Part shown: positions 47,631-60,340 of the stretch, in pieces
Position numbering within the stretch: position 1 is the first letter of the stretch
Layout: each line of letters begins with the position of its first letter
Assembly (NCBI GenBank): GCA_023159155.1
Contig: JAJNNX010000006.1
Location: 806,001-870,000, forward strand
DNA: 64,000 nt
Reading direction: 5' to 3'
Origin: Ustulina deusta
Taxonomy: Eukaryota; Ascomycota; Sordariomycetes; Xylariales; Xylariaceae
Translations under genes and position numbers: made by a program
The notes under the pieces: model-generated
Seen by the model: the letters and a program-made list of their open reading frames with translations, nothing else
Databases searched by the model: none
Told to the model about the DNA's origin: nothing

Positions 47631-50600
47631 CTATTTTAAGCTTATTAATTATATATTAATAAATATTTAATAAATATATATTTTTTATTTTGTTATAATT
47701 AATAAAATATAAATAAAAATTTTTTTTTAGTTATATATTTAATATAAAAAATTATATATTTTATAATATAAATCTAATTTTAATAAAATTTTAATAAATT
47801 TTTTAATTTTTATATTATTTAAAAATTAATAATTTATAAAAAACTTAATTTTAAATATTTTTATTTTATTTTTAGTTTTTAAATAATTAGAATAATTTTA
47901 ATTTTTTAAATATAATTAGTTTTTTATTATTGAATAATTTTAAAAAAAAAATTTTTATAAAAAAAAAAAAATTAAGTATTAGATTTTTTTACAAATATTT
48001 TAAGTAAACTAATATTTAAAAAAAAATCTAAAAAAAATAAAAAGTTAAAACTTAAAAAAATAAAATCTAAACTAAAACTAAAATAATTTAAAATAAATAA
48101 TATATTTAAAAATATAGCACTAAATATTATAGCTATATAAGTTTATAACTTTATATTAGTTCTAATAGAACTTTTTTAATAAATAAAAAAAATAAAACGT
48201 TAATTTTTTAATATGTTTATTTTAATATTTTTAAAAAATAATTATAATTTAATAATAAAAAATATATTTAAAAATATTAACTTTAAACTTTTTAGTTTTA
48301 TTATTTTATTTGTTTTTTATTTTATTAGTTTATTTTTTAATATTTTAAACCTTATTTATATTAAAAAAGCTAAAATATAAAAAATTAATTCTAATAAGTT
48401 TATAAAAAATAAAGCTTTATTTAATAATTAGGTTTATAAATTAATAAAAAAACTAAATAAAAATATTACTATATTTTAAATTAAAAATAGCTAACTTTAG
48501 TATATTATAAGCTAATTAAAAAAATATACTAAAAATTTAATAAAAATATATTTTTATTTAATTAAAAAATTATTTAATAATATTATTAAAATAATTTAAG
48601 CTTTATTAATAATTTATTATAATTTTAATTAAATAATTATTACTTATAAAATATTTTAAGTTTATATATATAAAACTAATAAAAATATTAATAAATTTAT
48701 TTTTATATTTAATAGTTTAGCTTAAAAATAGTAATTTATAAAATTATAATAAAAATATAAATTATAAAATTATTTTAATATAAACTTAAAAAAAAATTTA
48801 TATAAAGTTTTTATAAATTTAAATATTTTTTATAAATTATTTATTAATAAAATTATTAAATTAATATATAATATTAAACAAGTTTATAAAAACTATTAAT
48901 AAATTAAATTTATTAGTTTAATTAAGCAAAAATCTAATTTAAATAATTAAATTTTTAGTAAACTTGCTTATTAATTTTTAGTTAATTTTAAAAGTTTTAA
49001 AATATTTATTTTAAAATAACTAAAATAAACACTAACTATAAAAAAAAAAAAGCTTATTAGAATAATAAAACCTATTTTATTTATAGTAAAAAAAATATAT
49101 ATATATTAATTAATTGCTTTAATTAAAAGCTTAAAGTTTTAAATGTTTAATTAGCAAAAAAAAGCTATAATAAGAATAACTTTAATAGTTTATTTAATTT
49201 AAAAAATAAATAGAACTAATAAAAGTTTTTTTATTAGTTTTTTTATTTATTTTAATTAAAATATATAGCTAAAACAAATTAATTATTTTTAAAATATTTA
49301 TTTAATTATAAATTAATAGTATTAAAATAAAAACTTTAGTTTTATATAATATTAAAGCTTATATTTTTTTAATAATTAGTTATAAGTTTATATAATAAGT
49401 TAAATAATAATTAAAAATAAAAATAGTTTATTTAATTAAATTTTAAAAGTTTTATAACTATTAAAACAAAATAATTAATAAAATTTATAAATATTTAATA
49501 TATATTATAAAAATTAATAATTAATAATTTAAAAATTAAATATTTTAAATTATTAATTTTAGTTATAATATTATTATTAATAAAAACTTAAAAATAATAA
49601 TTAGTCTAGTTAAATAATTTATTTTTATTAGTTTAATTTTTGCTAATAATTATAATTAAATTTTTTAGCTATAAATAATAAAATATAGACCTAAAAATAT
49701 AAAGAAATACTAATTAATATAATTAAGCATTAAAAAAATATTATTAAATATTAAAATAATTTTTTAAAAATAAAATAATTAGCTTAAAAATAACTAAAAC
49801 TAAAAAAAAGCAAAAAAAATTTAAAACCTTTAAACTTAAAATAAAAAAAGTTTATATAATAATTTTTAAAAAAAAAAAACCAAGCTATTATTAAAAAAAT
49901 TATATAAAACTTTTAAAATTATTTTTATTAAAATAAATAAAAACAATTAACTAAAAAAACTTTAAAAGAGCTTATTATAATTAAGTTTATAATAACTAAA
50001 AATAATTATACTAAACTATTTAAAAAATATATAAAAATAATTAATATTTTGCAAAAAAAATAAATTTAAATTAATTAAATTGTATTATAAAAGATTTTTA
50101 ATAATAAACCAATCTTATTTTAAAAAAAAAAAAGATTTTAAGCACATAAAATTAATACAAAACTTTTTGTTTTTTTAGTTATTATATCTAAAAAGATTTT
50201 TTTTAAAAAAAAAAATCTAAAATTTTATTATTATTATAACTAGAATTTAATATAGTACTAAAATTTAATAATAAAAAATATACTTTTAAACTTTATTAAT
50301 ACTAAATATTTATATAGTTTATTTTATTTAAAAAAAATTTTATAAATAAGCTACTAGTTATAAATTTTATTAAATAAAATATAAACTTAAATATTATTTT
50401 TGTTTTATTTATATTTAAACTTAGGTTAATTAAATATAAATTTATAATTAATTATTAATAAAAAAATATATATTTAAAAAATTAAATTATACTAGTTTTA
50501 AATATTAATAATATTATATTTAATTATTATAATATTATTTATTTTATAAAACTAGATATTATTAAAGCTTTTTATTAATTATTATTAACTATAGAATTAT

Positions 50601-50784
50601 ATTATTTTTTTTTTAAACTTGTAAAAAAGTATTTTAATAAAAAGTTTTATTATTTAGTTTAAAAATAAGACCTGTTTAATAGTAAGCTTTTATTAATATA
50701 TAAATTTAAAAACTTTTAAATAAATTTGTAAATATTTATATAAATAATATTTTAATCTATTTTAAAACTAAAAAATAGTATTAA

Positions 50785-51052
50785 TGTTGGATTAATCGTA
50801 CGCAATTAGCTAGGGCACTTACGGACCCCTTCGTACGAAGGGGTCTGGCCAAGGGGTCTGGGCCAAGGGGTCCGGCTAGGACCCACCTACAGACCCTTCC
50901 GTACGGAAGGGTATATAGGGGGCTCCTACCTACCCATTTCCTTCCTTTCTCTCCCTCCTTCGAGTGTGGCATATAGTGAATAGACTGTATTCCACCAACC
51001 TTGCAGGCATGTACTGCTGCCTTGGAAATATGCAGTACACTCCATTCAAACA
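50785..51052 (+). mobile_element. Solo LTR-like insert A (268 bp) within gypsy copy 1
   Basis: GC-normal sequence starting TGTTGG and ending CAAACA, with perfect 5-bp ATTAA duplications at 50,780-50,784 and 51,053-51,057. The corresponding site in gypsy copy 2 (actag) is unduplicated. A GTATATAGG TATA-like word and a CT-rich tract follow at 50,911-50,967. Two perfect palindromes centred on CGTACG lie at 50,824-50,845 and 50,893-50,912. No internal domain, so a solo LTR is the best reading; orientation is from the TATA-like word. Confidence 0.72.
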
Positions 51053-53430
51053 ATTAAACTTATTATAAAAAAATAATTTACTGCTTATATTAAGCTAAAT
51101 ATTAAGGAAATATTAAAAAATCTTATTTTAATATATTTATTATTAATTATTTAGAAATAATTATAAAAACTAGAGTTAGGATTAGAATTAATTTTATAAA
51201 AATTTAAGGAATTCTAAATTAGAACTTTAATAATTTTAAAAGTATTAAATTAATCCGGTTATTTTTAAAGCTTTATAAGTATATTTGTATGTTTATTTAT
51301 TATATTAGTAAAATTGCTGCTTTTTTTAAATTAATTATTAAAAAAAAATAAGCTATTTATAATAGGACTAGAACAAGAATAAGCTTTTAAATATATAAAA
51401 TTATTAGTATATAAAGCATTTGTTTTAATTTTTTTTAAGCCTAGCTAACTAATACAAATAAAAATAAATATTTTATATAATATAATAAAAAAAGTTATTT
51501 AGTAGCAATAAAAAAATATAACCTAGAAATTTATAAAATATTTTTTTAAAATAATAATATTAATTAAGTAAGCTTACTTGATTTAAGACTATGAATTTTT
51601 AGCAATAGTATAAACTTTGGAATATTACTACTTAGAGCTCTTTAGAACTAAGTTTTTTATAATAATTAATTATTAAGTTTTATTATATTTTTTAAATAAA
51701 TAGATTTTATTAATATAATAAATATACTAGGCTAATTTTTTATTAAACTTTAATATTACTTTTTAATATTAATTAGAAAAAAAAATATAATAATTAATAT
51801 TTTATTAAAAAAAATAGCTAAGTTTTTTATTGTTAAAACTAAAAAAACTAAAAAAAAAATAATAGTATTAATTTTGTTTAATAAAATATTAAGTTTTATA
51901 TTAATTATAGATTTATTATTTAATATTTTTTAAAAAGCTAATCTAGTAGACCTAATTAAACAAAAGAACTAGCTGTAAGATCTAGGAAATAAAAACAAAA
52001 AGCTATATATATTTAAAGTTATTTTAGATAGGATTTTTTTTTTTATATAGCTTTAATTTAAAAAGTTTATATGTTTTTAATTATTATATACTAAGGTTAA
52101 TACAAAATAATTAAAATATTAAAACAAAATATTATAAAACAAAACTTTTAGCCTTTTTTATTTATTGCTTATACTAGCTATAATATAGTAATATATAGTA
52201 ATAAATAGTAAAGATATACTATTTAATTAATAAAGTTATAACTATATATAGGTGTTTATAAACAAGTTTAGCTGTTTAATTGTAATTTTACTTAGCAAAA
52301 AAATAGATACTATAGAATTACTAACTATATAATACTATAGAAGTTTATATAGATTTTTTAGTATACTAGACATATAAATATTAAATAATATAGAACTATT
52401 TATTTTTAAATTTATAGTAATAATTAATAGTTTTATAAGTACTAAGCACTATTTTAGTAATATTTATTACTTTTAGACCTAAAAAGCAGTAAAATTAACT
52501 AATTAGGAATTAGACTAATAATTTTGTTTTTATATTAATAAATATTAAAATAATTAAAATTTTTATTTTTTTATTTTAGATTTTATATATAATTTTTTAT
52601 AATATTTATTAATTAATATATTATTATTAAAAGTAGCAATAGGAGTTAAAGCATAAAACTTTTTAATAATAAATATTAGTAAAACTATTACAGATTTTAA
52701 TACTAAGTAATAAGCGCTTGAACTAGTTTATTAAACTTAAAACGTTTAAAAAATAATATATAATATAGCAATTTGTATATAAAAATAATATAAGCTATAA
52801 GTTAATAAAAAAAAACGTTTAATAAATTTTAAAATAAAAAATAAAGTTTTTTAAAAAAAAAAAAAGTTTTATAATATAAGTATTAATTATTAAATTAAAC
52901 TTTTAATCGGTTAGATTTTTTAAAATTTTTAAAAAATAAAAATTTAGTTATGTTTTTAATTTATTTAACTTTTATAAAATAAAAAACTTGTTTTATACTA
53001 ACCAATTATAAAAAGTAAGCAATAATTTTTTATTTTAATAAATTTAATTATTGCTTTTAGTTAAAAATATTAATAATAAAACAAAATTTGAAATTAAACA
53101 AATTAAATAATTAAAAATATAAAAAAAAAACAAAAAGCTATAATATTAAATTATTTAAAAAAGCTATAATTCTAATAATACTTAGTATATAGCTTAAATT
53201 TTTAAAAATATATTAATTAAATTTAACTAATTTTATAAAACTTATAAAAAAGCTTTTAGATTTCTAATAAGATTATAAAAATAAATATATATAATAATAG
53301 CTAATAAATTTGCAAGCAACTATAAAAATAATAATAAAATAATATAATATAAAAAAGCTATATAAACTTAATATTATTAGTAACTTCGAATTAAAACTAT
53401 GTTTAAACTTTCGGTTTTAAAAAAAAGTAA

Positions 53431-53664
53431 TATAATAGTTAGTATAGTTTTAGCAAAACCTATAAGGATTTTAGACCTATATAGTAATAAGATAGGAAGT
53501 CTACGCATAGACTAACCTATAACTCTGCAGCTATACATATAGAGTTTATATCTACCTATTTTATAAACTCTAATTTTTTTTTCTTTCTTTTTTCTTTAGC
53601 TTAAAGTCTTTATTTATAGTATTAATAAACTAGCTATAAAAGCTTTATTCGATTAATCGTGACA
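53431..53664 (+). repeat. 3' LTR of gypsy copy 1
   Basis: Preceded by a purine-rich AAAAAAAAGTAA tract (polypurine tract). It ends ATCGTGACA. Matches the other three LTR copies. Confidence 0.8.
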
Positions 53665-54012
53665 TGATCGATTTTATATTTTTATTTAAAACCTTAGGTT
53701 ATTTAGCGGGCCTTATACTATATAATAATATTTTTTAGACTTAACTTTATTTTATATACTTATTTTTTAGTAAATATATAAAATTAATTATTAAAATTAA
53801 TAATTTCTTAAGAATTATTATTGCTAATAAATTATAGTCCTTTTTCTATAGCTTTAATCTAGTATTTTTAATCTAGGGACTTTAAAACTTTTATATATAT
53901 ATTTTAGCTTTATTATAGCAGTTCAAAAAGCTTTATTTTATATAATAGCGTTATAATATATAGCAATATTTAGTTTTTTAATATTTTTTAATATAAGCTT
54001 GGGCTATAATAG

Positions 54013-54242
54013 TGTGATAGTTAGTATAGTCTTAGCAAGACCTGCAAAGATTCCAGACCTATATAGCAATAAGATAAGAAGTCTATATATAGACCAACCT
54101 ATAACTCTCTAGCTATATATATAGAGTTTATATCTACCTATTTTATAAACTCTAATTTTTTTTTTTTTTTTTTTTAGTTTAAAGTTTTTATTTATAATAT
54201 TAATAAACTAGCTATAAAAACTTTACTTAACTAATTATAATA
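54013..54242 (+). repeat. 5' LTR of gypsy copy 2
   Basis: About 230 bp, aligned with the 3' copy at 60,111-60,340 and with both LTRs of copy 1. The end reads AATTATAATA where the 3' copies keep GATCGTGACA. Confidence 0.8.
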
Positions 54243-57200
54243 CTATTTTAAACTTATTAATTATTTATTAATAAATATTTAATAAATATATTTTTTTTAT
54301 TTTGTTATAATTAGCAAAATATAAATAAAATTTTGTTTTTAATTATATATTTAATATAAAAAATTATATATTTTATAATATAAATTTAATTTTAATATAA
54401 CTTTAATAAAACTTTTAACTTTTATATTATTTAAAAATTAATAATTTATAAAAAACTTAATTTTAAATAATTTTATTTTATTTTTAGTTTTTAAATAATT
54501 AAAATAATTTTAATTTTTAAATATAGCTAGTTTTTTATTATTAAATAATTTTAAAAAAAAAAATTTTATAAAAAAAAAAGAAATTAAGTATTAAACTTTT
54601 TTATAAACGTTTTAAGTAAACTAATATTTAAAAAAAAATCTAAAAAAAAACAAAAAATTAAAACTTAAAAAAATAAAATCTAAACTAGAACTAAAACAAT
54701 TTAAAATAAATAATATATTTAAAAATATAGTACTAAATATTATAGCTATATAAACTTATAATTTTGTATTAGTTTTAGTAGAACTTTTTTAATAAATAAA
54801 AAAAATAAAGCACTAATTTTTTAATATATTTATTTTAATATTTTTAAAAAATAACTATAATTTAATAATAAAAAATATATTTAAAAGTATTAATTTTAAA
54901 CTTTTTAATTTTATTGCTTTATTTGCTTTTTATTTTATTAGTTTATTTTTTAATATTTTAAATTTTATTTATATTAAAAAAACTAAAATATAAAAAACTA
55001 ATTTTAGCAAATTTATAAAAAAATAAAGCTTTATTTAATAATTAGGTTTATAAACTAATAAAAAACTAAATAAAAATATTATTATATTTTAAATTAAAAA
55101 TAGCTAATTTTAATATATTATAAGCTAGTTAAAAAAACGTACTAAAAAATTAATAAAAATATGTTTTTATTTAATTAAAAAATTATTTAATAGTATTATT
55201 AAAATAATTTAAGCTTTATTAATAATTTATTATAATTTTAATTAAATAATTATTATTTATAAAATATTTTAAATTTATATATATAAAATTAATAAAAATA
55301 TTAATAAGTTTATTTTTATATTTAATAGTTTAGCTTAAAAATATTAATTTATAAAATTATAATAAAAATATAAATTATAAAACTATTTTAATATAAACTT
55401 TAAAAAAATTTATATAAAGTTTTTATAAATTATTTATTAATAAAATTATTAAATTAATATATAATATTAAACAAGTTTATAAAAATTATTAATAAACTAA
55501 ACTTATTAGTTTAACTAAGCAAAAATCTAATTTAAATAATTAAATTTTTAATAAACTTATTTATTAATTTTTAGCTAATTTAAAAAATTTTAAAATATTT
55601 ATTTTAAAATAACTAAAATAAATATTAATTATAAAAAAAAAAAGCTTATTAAAATAATAAGATCTGTTTTATTTATAGTAAAAAAAAACATATATTAATT
55701 AATTGCTTTAATTAAAAGCTTAAAGTTTTAGGTATTTAATTAGCAAAAAAAAACTATAATAAAAATAGCTTTAGTAGTTTATTTAATTTAAAAAATAAAT
55801 AAAGCTAATAAAAATCTTTTTATTAGTTTTTTTATTTATTTTAACTAAAATATATAGTTAAAATAAATTAATTATTTTTAAAATATTTATTTAATTATAA
55901 ATTAATAGTATTAAAATAAAAACTTTAATTTTATATAATATTAAAGCTTATATTTTTTTAATAATTAGCTATAAATTTATATAATAAATTAAGCAATAAT
56001 TAAAAATAAAAATAGTTTATTTAATTAAACTTTAAAAACTTTGCAACTATTAAACTAAAATAGTTAATAAAATCTATAAATATTTAATATATATTATAAA
56101 AATTAATAATTAATAATTTAGAAACTAGATATTTTAAGTTATTAATTTTAGTTATAATATTATTATTAATATTAAATAGTTAATAAAACAAAATATTTTA
56201 ATAAAAACTTAAAAATAATAATTAATTTAGCTAAATAATTTATTTTTATTAGTTTAATTTTTATTAATAATTATAGTTAAATTTTTTAACTATAAATAAT
56301 AAAATATAAAAAAATACTAATTAATATAATTAAGTATTAAAAAAATATTATTAAATATTAAAACAATTTTTTAAAAATAAAATAATTAGCTTAAAAATAA
56401 CTAAAACTAAAAAAAAATAAAAAAAATTTGAAACTTTTAAACTTAAAATAAAAAAAGTCTATATAATAACTTTTAAAAAAAAATAAAACTAAACCGCTAT
56501 TAAAAAAATTATATAAAACTTTTAAAATTATTTTTATTAGAATAAATAAAAATAATTAATTAAAAAAACTTTAAAAAAACTTATTACAATTAAGTTTGTA
56601 ATAACTAAAAATAATTATACTAAACTATTTAAAAAAAATTTAAAAATAATTAATATTTTGTAAAAAAAGTAGATTTAAATTAATTAAGTAATATTATAAA
56701 AGATTTTTAATAATAAACTAATCTTATTTTTTACAAAAAAAAACTTTAAATATATAAAATTAGTATAAAACTTTTTGTTTTTTTAATTATTATATCTAAA
56801 AGGATTTTCTTTTTAAAAAAAATTTAAAATTTTATTATTATTATAACTAAGATTTAATATAGTACTAAAACCTAATAATAAAAAATATACTTTTAGACCT
56901 TATTAATATTAAATATTTATATAGTTTATTTTATTTAAAAAAAAGTTCGTAAATAAACTACTAGCTATAAATTTTATTAAATAAAATATAAATTTAAATA
57001 TTACTTTTGTTTTATTTATATTTAAATTTAAATTAATTAAATATAAGTTTATAATTAATTATTAATAAAAAAATATATATTTAAAAAATTAAATTATACT
57101 AGCTTTAAATATTAATAGTACTATATTTAATTATTATAATACTATTTGTTTTATATAATTAGATATTATTAAAACTTTTTATTAATTATTATTAATTATA

Positions 57201-57371
57201 AAATTATATTATTTTATTTTTTTCTAAACTTATAAAAAAATATTTTAATAAAAAGTTTTATTATTTAGTTTAAAAATAAGACCTATTTAGTAATAAGCCT
57301 TTATTAATATACAAATCTAAAAACTTTTAAATAAATTTATAAATATTTACGTAAATAATATTTTAATCTAT

Positions 57372-57636
57372 TAGTTACGGTATGGTGGCTGGTGGCGTGG
57401 CTGCAACCCATAAGCCACACAAACCGCAATCTTCAATTCCTAGGTCACATGACTTACACCTGGCCGGCACCTGGCAATTACCTGACAGCTGCCCACACCT
57501 CCCACCAATCCACCCATAAAGAACCTGCAACGCACCCTTGTAAAATTAGCCTTTCTTTTTCTTCATACTTAGATTCTAATGCAAAGTTCGCTTTCGGAAT
57601 GAAGCCTTGCCTTCTGTGATTGCTCAACGCGTAATA
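57372..57636 (+). mobile_element. Solo LTR-like insert B (~265 bp) within gypsy copy 2
   Basis: GC-normal sequence unrelated to insert A, starting (T)AGTTACGG and ending CGCGTAATA, which would be TG...CA ends after one TG-to-TA and one CA-to-TA change. Flanked by CTAT(T) at 57,368-57,372 and 57,637-57,641; the same site in copy 1 is single. No internal domain is visible. Whether the duplication is 4 or 5 bp is unclear. Confidence 0.65.
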
Positions 57637-60110
57637 CTATTCTAAAACTAAAAAATAATACTAGACCTATTATAAAAAAGTAATCTATTGCTTATATTAA
57701 GCTAAATATTAAAGAAATATTAAGAAGTTTTATTTTAATATATTTATTATTAATTATTTAAAAATAATTAAAAAAACTAAAGTTAAGATTAAAATTAACC
57801 TTATAAAAATCTAAACAATTTTAAATTAAGATTTTAATAATTTTAAAAATACTAAGTTAATCTAGTTGTTTTTAAAGCTTTATAATTATATTTATATATT
57901 TATTTACTATATTAATAAAATTACTACTTTTTTAAATTAATTATTAAAAAAAGATAAGCTATTTATAATAGGACTAAAATAAAAACAAACTTTCGAACAT
58001 ATAAAACTATTAGTATATAAAGCATTTATTCTAGCTTTTTTTAGGCCCGGCTAACCAATATAAATAAAAATAAATATTTTATACAATATAATAAAAAAAA
58101 TTATTTACTAGTAATAAGAAAATATAACCTAAAAACCTATAAAGTATTTTTTTAAAATAATAATACTAACTAAGCAAGCTTATCCGATTTAGGACTATAA
58201 ACTTTTAATAGTAGTACAAACTTTAAAATACTACTACCTAGAGCTCTTTAGAACTAAGTTTTTTATAATAACTAATTATTAAACTTTATTATATTTTTTA
58301 AATAAATAGATTTTATTAATATAACAAATATACTAAGCTAATTTTTTATTAAACTTTAATATTATTTTTTAATATTAACTAGAACAAAAAAATATAGTAG
58401 CTAATACTTTATTAAAAAAAATAGCTAAGCTTTTTATAATTAAAGCTAGAAAAACTAAAAAAAAAAAAATAGTATTAGTCCTACCTAAAAAAATACTAAG
58501 TTCTATATTAACTATAGATTTATTACTTAATATTTTCTAAAAAGCTAACCTAATAAACCTAATTAAAGAAAAAAACTAGTTATAAAATCTAAGAAATAAA
58601 AATAAAAAGCTATATATATTTAAAATTATTTTAAATAAAACTATTTTTTTTTATATAGCTTTAATTTAAAAAGCTTATATATTTTTAATTATTATATATT
58701 AAAGTTAATATAAAATAATTAAAATATTAAAATAAAAATATTACTAGTTTTATTTAAAATATAATTATAAATAATATATATATAATTGTTATAATTATAA
58801 AAAAAAAAAAATTTTATAAAACAAAACTTCTAGCTTTTTTTATTTATTGTTTATATTAGTTATAATATAGCAATATATAGTAATAAATAGCAAAAATATA
58901 CTATTTAACTAATAGGGTTATAACTATATATAAGTATTTATAAATAAGTTTAGCTATTTAATTGTAACTTTACTTAGTAAAAAAATAAATATTATGAAAT
59001 TATTAATTATATAATATTATAAAAGTTTATATAGATTTTTTAGTATATTAAACATATAAATATTAAATAATATAAGATTATTTATTTTTAAATTTATAGT
59101 AATAATTAATAGTTTTATAAGTACTAAGCACTGCTTTAGTAATATTTACTATTTTTAGATTTAAAAAATAATAAAATTAATTAATTAAAAACTAAATTAA
59201 TAATTTTATTTTTATATTAATAAATACTAGAATAATTAAAATATTTTTTTTTTTTTTTAGATTTTATATATAATTTTTTGTAATATTTATTAATTAATAT
59301 ATTATTACTAAAAGTAATAATAAAAATTAAAATATAAAACTTTTTAATAATAAATATTAGCAAAACTATTATAAATTCTAATACTAAATAATAAATATTC
59401 TAACTAGTTTATTAAACCTAGGATATTTAAAAAATAATATATAATATAATAATTATTATATAAAAATAATATAAGCTATAAACTAATAAAAAAAAACGCT
59501 TAGTAGATTTTAAAATAAAAAACAAAGTCTTTTTAAAAAAAAAAAGCTTTGTAACGCAAGTATTAACTATTAGATTAGACTCCTAGTTGGTTAGACTTTT
59601 TAAAATCCTAAAAAAATAAAAATTTAGTTATATTTTTAACTTATCTAACTTTTATAAAATAAAAAACTTGTTTTATATTAACTAATTATAAAAAGTAAGC
59701 AATAATTTTTTATTTTAATAAATCTAATTACTGCTTTTAACTAAAAATATTAATAGTAAAGCAAAATTTGAAATTAAGCAAATCAAACAATTAAAAGTAT
59801 ATAAAAAAAACAAAAAACTGCAATACTAAATTACTTAAAAAGGCTGCAATCTTAATAATACCTAATATATAGTTTGAAATTTTAAAAATATATTAATTAA
59901 GCTTAATTAATTTTATAAAATTTATAAAAAAGTTTTTAAACTTTTAATAAAATTATAAAAATAAATATATATAGTAGCAGCTAATAAATTTGCAAACAAT
60001 TATAAAAATAATAATAAAGCAATATAATATAAAAAAGTTATATAAACTTAATATTATTAGTAATTTTAAGTTAAAATTATGTTTAAACTTTTAGTTTTAG
60101 AAAAAAGTAG

Positions 60111-60340
60111 TATAACAGTTAGTATAGTTTTAGCAAAACTTATAAAAATTCTAAACTTATATAGCAATAAAATAAGAAGTTTATGTACGGACTAACTTAT
60201 AACTCTGCAGCTATATATATAGAGTCTATATTTACCTACTTTATAAACTCTGATTTTTTTTTCTTTTTTCTTTAGCTTAAAGTCTTTGTCTATAGTATTA
60301 ATAAACTAGCTATAGAAGCTTTATTTGACTGATCGTGACA
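60111..60340 (+). repeat. 3' LTR of gypsy copy 2
   Basis: Starts TATAACAG and ends GATCGTGACA directly before the AATAG duplication. Confidence 0.8.

Larger units (their letters stand above)
47393..53664 (+). mobile_element. Ty3/gypsy-type LTR retrotransposon, copy 1, RIP-degraded
   Basis: Terminal repeats of about 235 bp, TATAACGG at the start and CGTGACA at the end. Flanks are TAATC (47,388-47,392) and TGATC (53,665-53,669), the same 5 bp apart from one TG-to-TA change. The interior has no open frame, but reverse-transcriptase marks survive: KLDIIKAF at 50,548-50,571 and IYINNILIY at 50,734-50,760, where Asn-Asn stands for the catalytic Asp-Asp, as G-to-A RIP would produce. A KLDxxxAF block with YVDDILIYS is typical of Ty3/gypsy. 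The element lies inside the copia frame and is itself interrupted at 50,785-51,052. Without that insert it is about 6.0 kb. No function remains. Confidence 0.82.
54013..60340 (+). mobile_element. Ty3/gypsy-type LTR retrotransposon, copy 2, RIP-degraded
   Basis: Same family and strand as copy 1; long interior stretches can be aligned by eye. Starts TGTGATAG, ends CGTGACA, with perfect AATAG duplications at 54,008-54,012 and 60,341-60,345. Reverse-transcriptase relics: LDIIKTF near 57,159-57,179 and IYVNNILIY at 57,345-57,371. A polypurine tract GAAAAAAGTAG precedes the 3' LTR at about 60,100. Interrupted by a different insert at 57,372-57,636. All frames are full of stops; no function remains. 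It sits in the copia reverse-transcriptase region about 340 bp of copia sequence away from copy 1. Confidence 0.85.

Noticed and set aside
50781..51053. 90-codon minus-strand frame in the AT-rich block
   Set aside because: It coincides almost exactly with solo LTR A and exists only because that insert is not AT-rich.
57392..57619. 75-codon plus-strand frame in the AT-rich block
   Set aside because: Lies within solo LTR-like insert B; no protein-like pattern.
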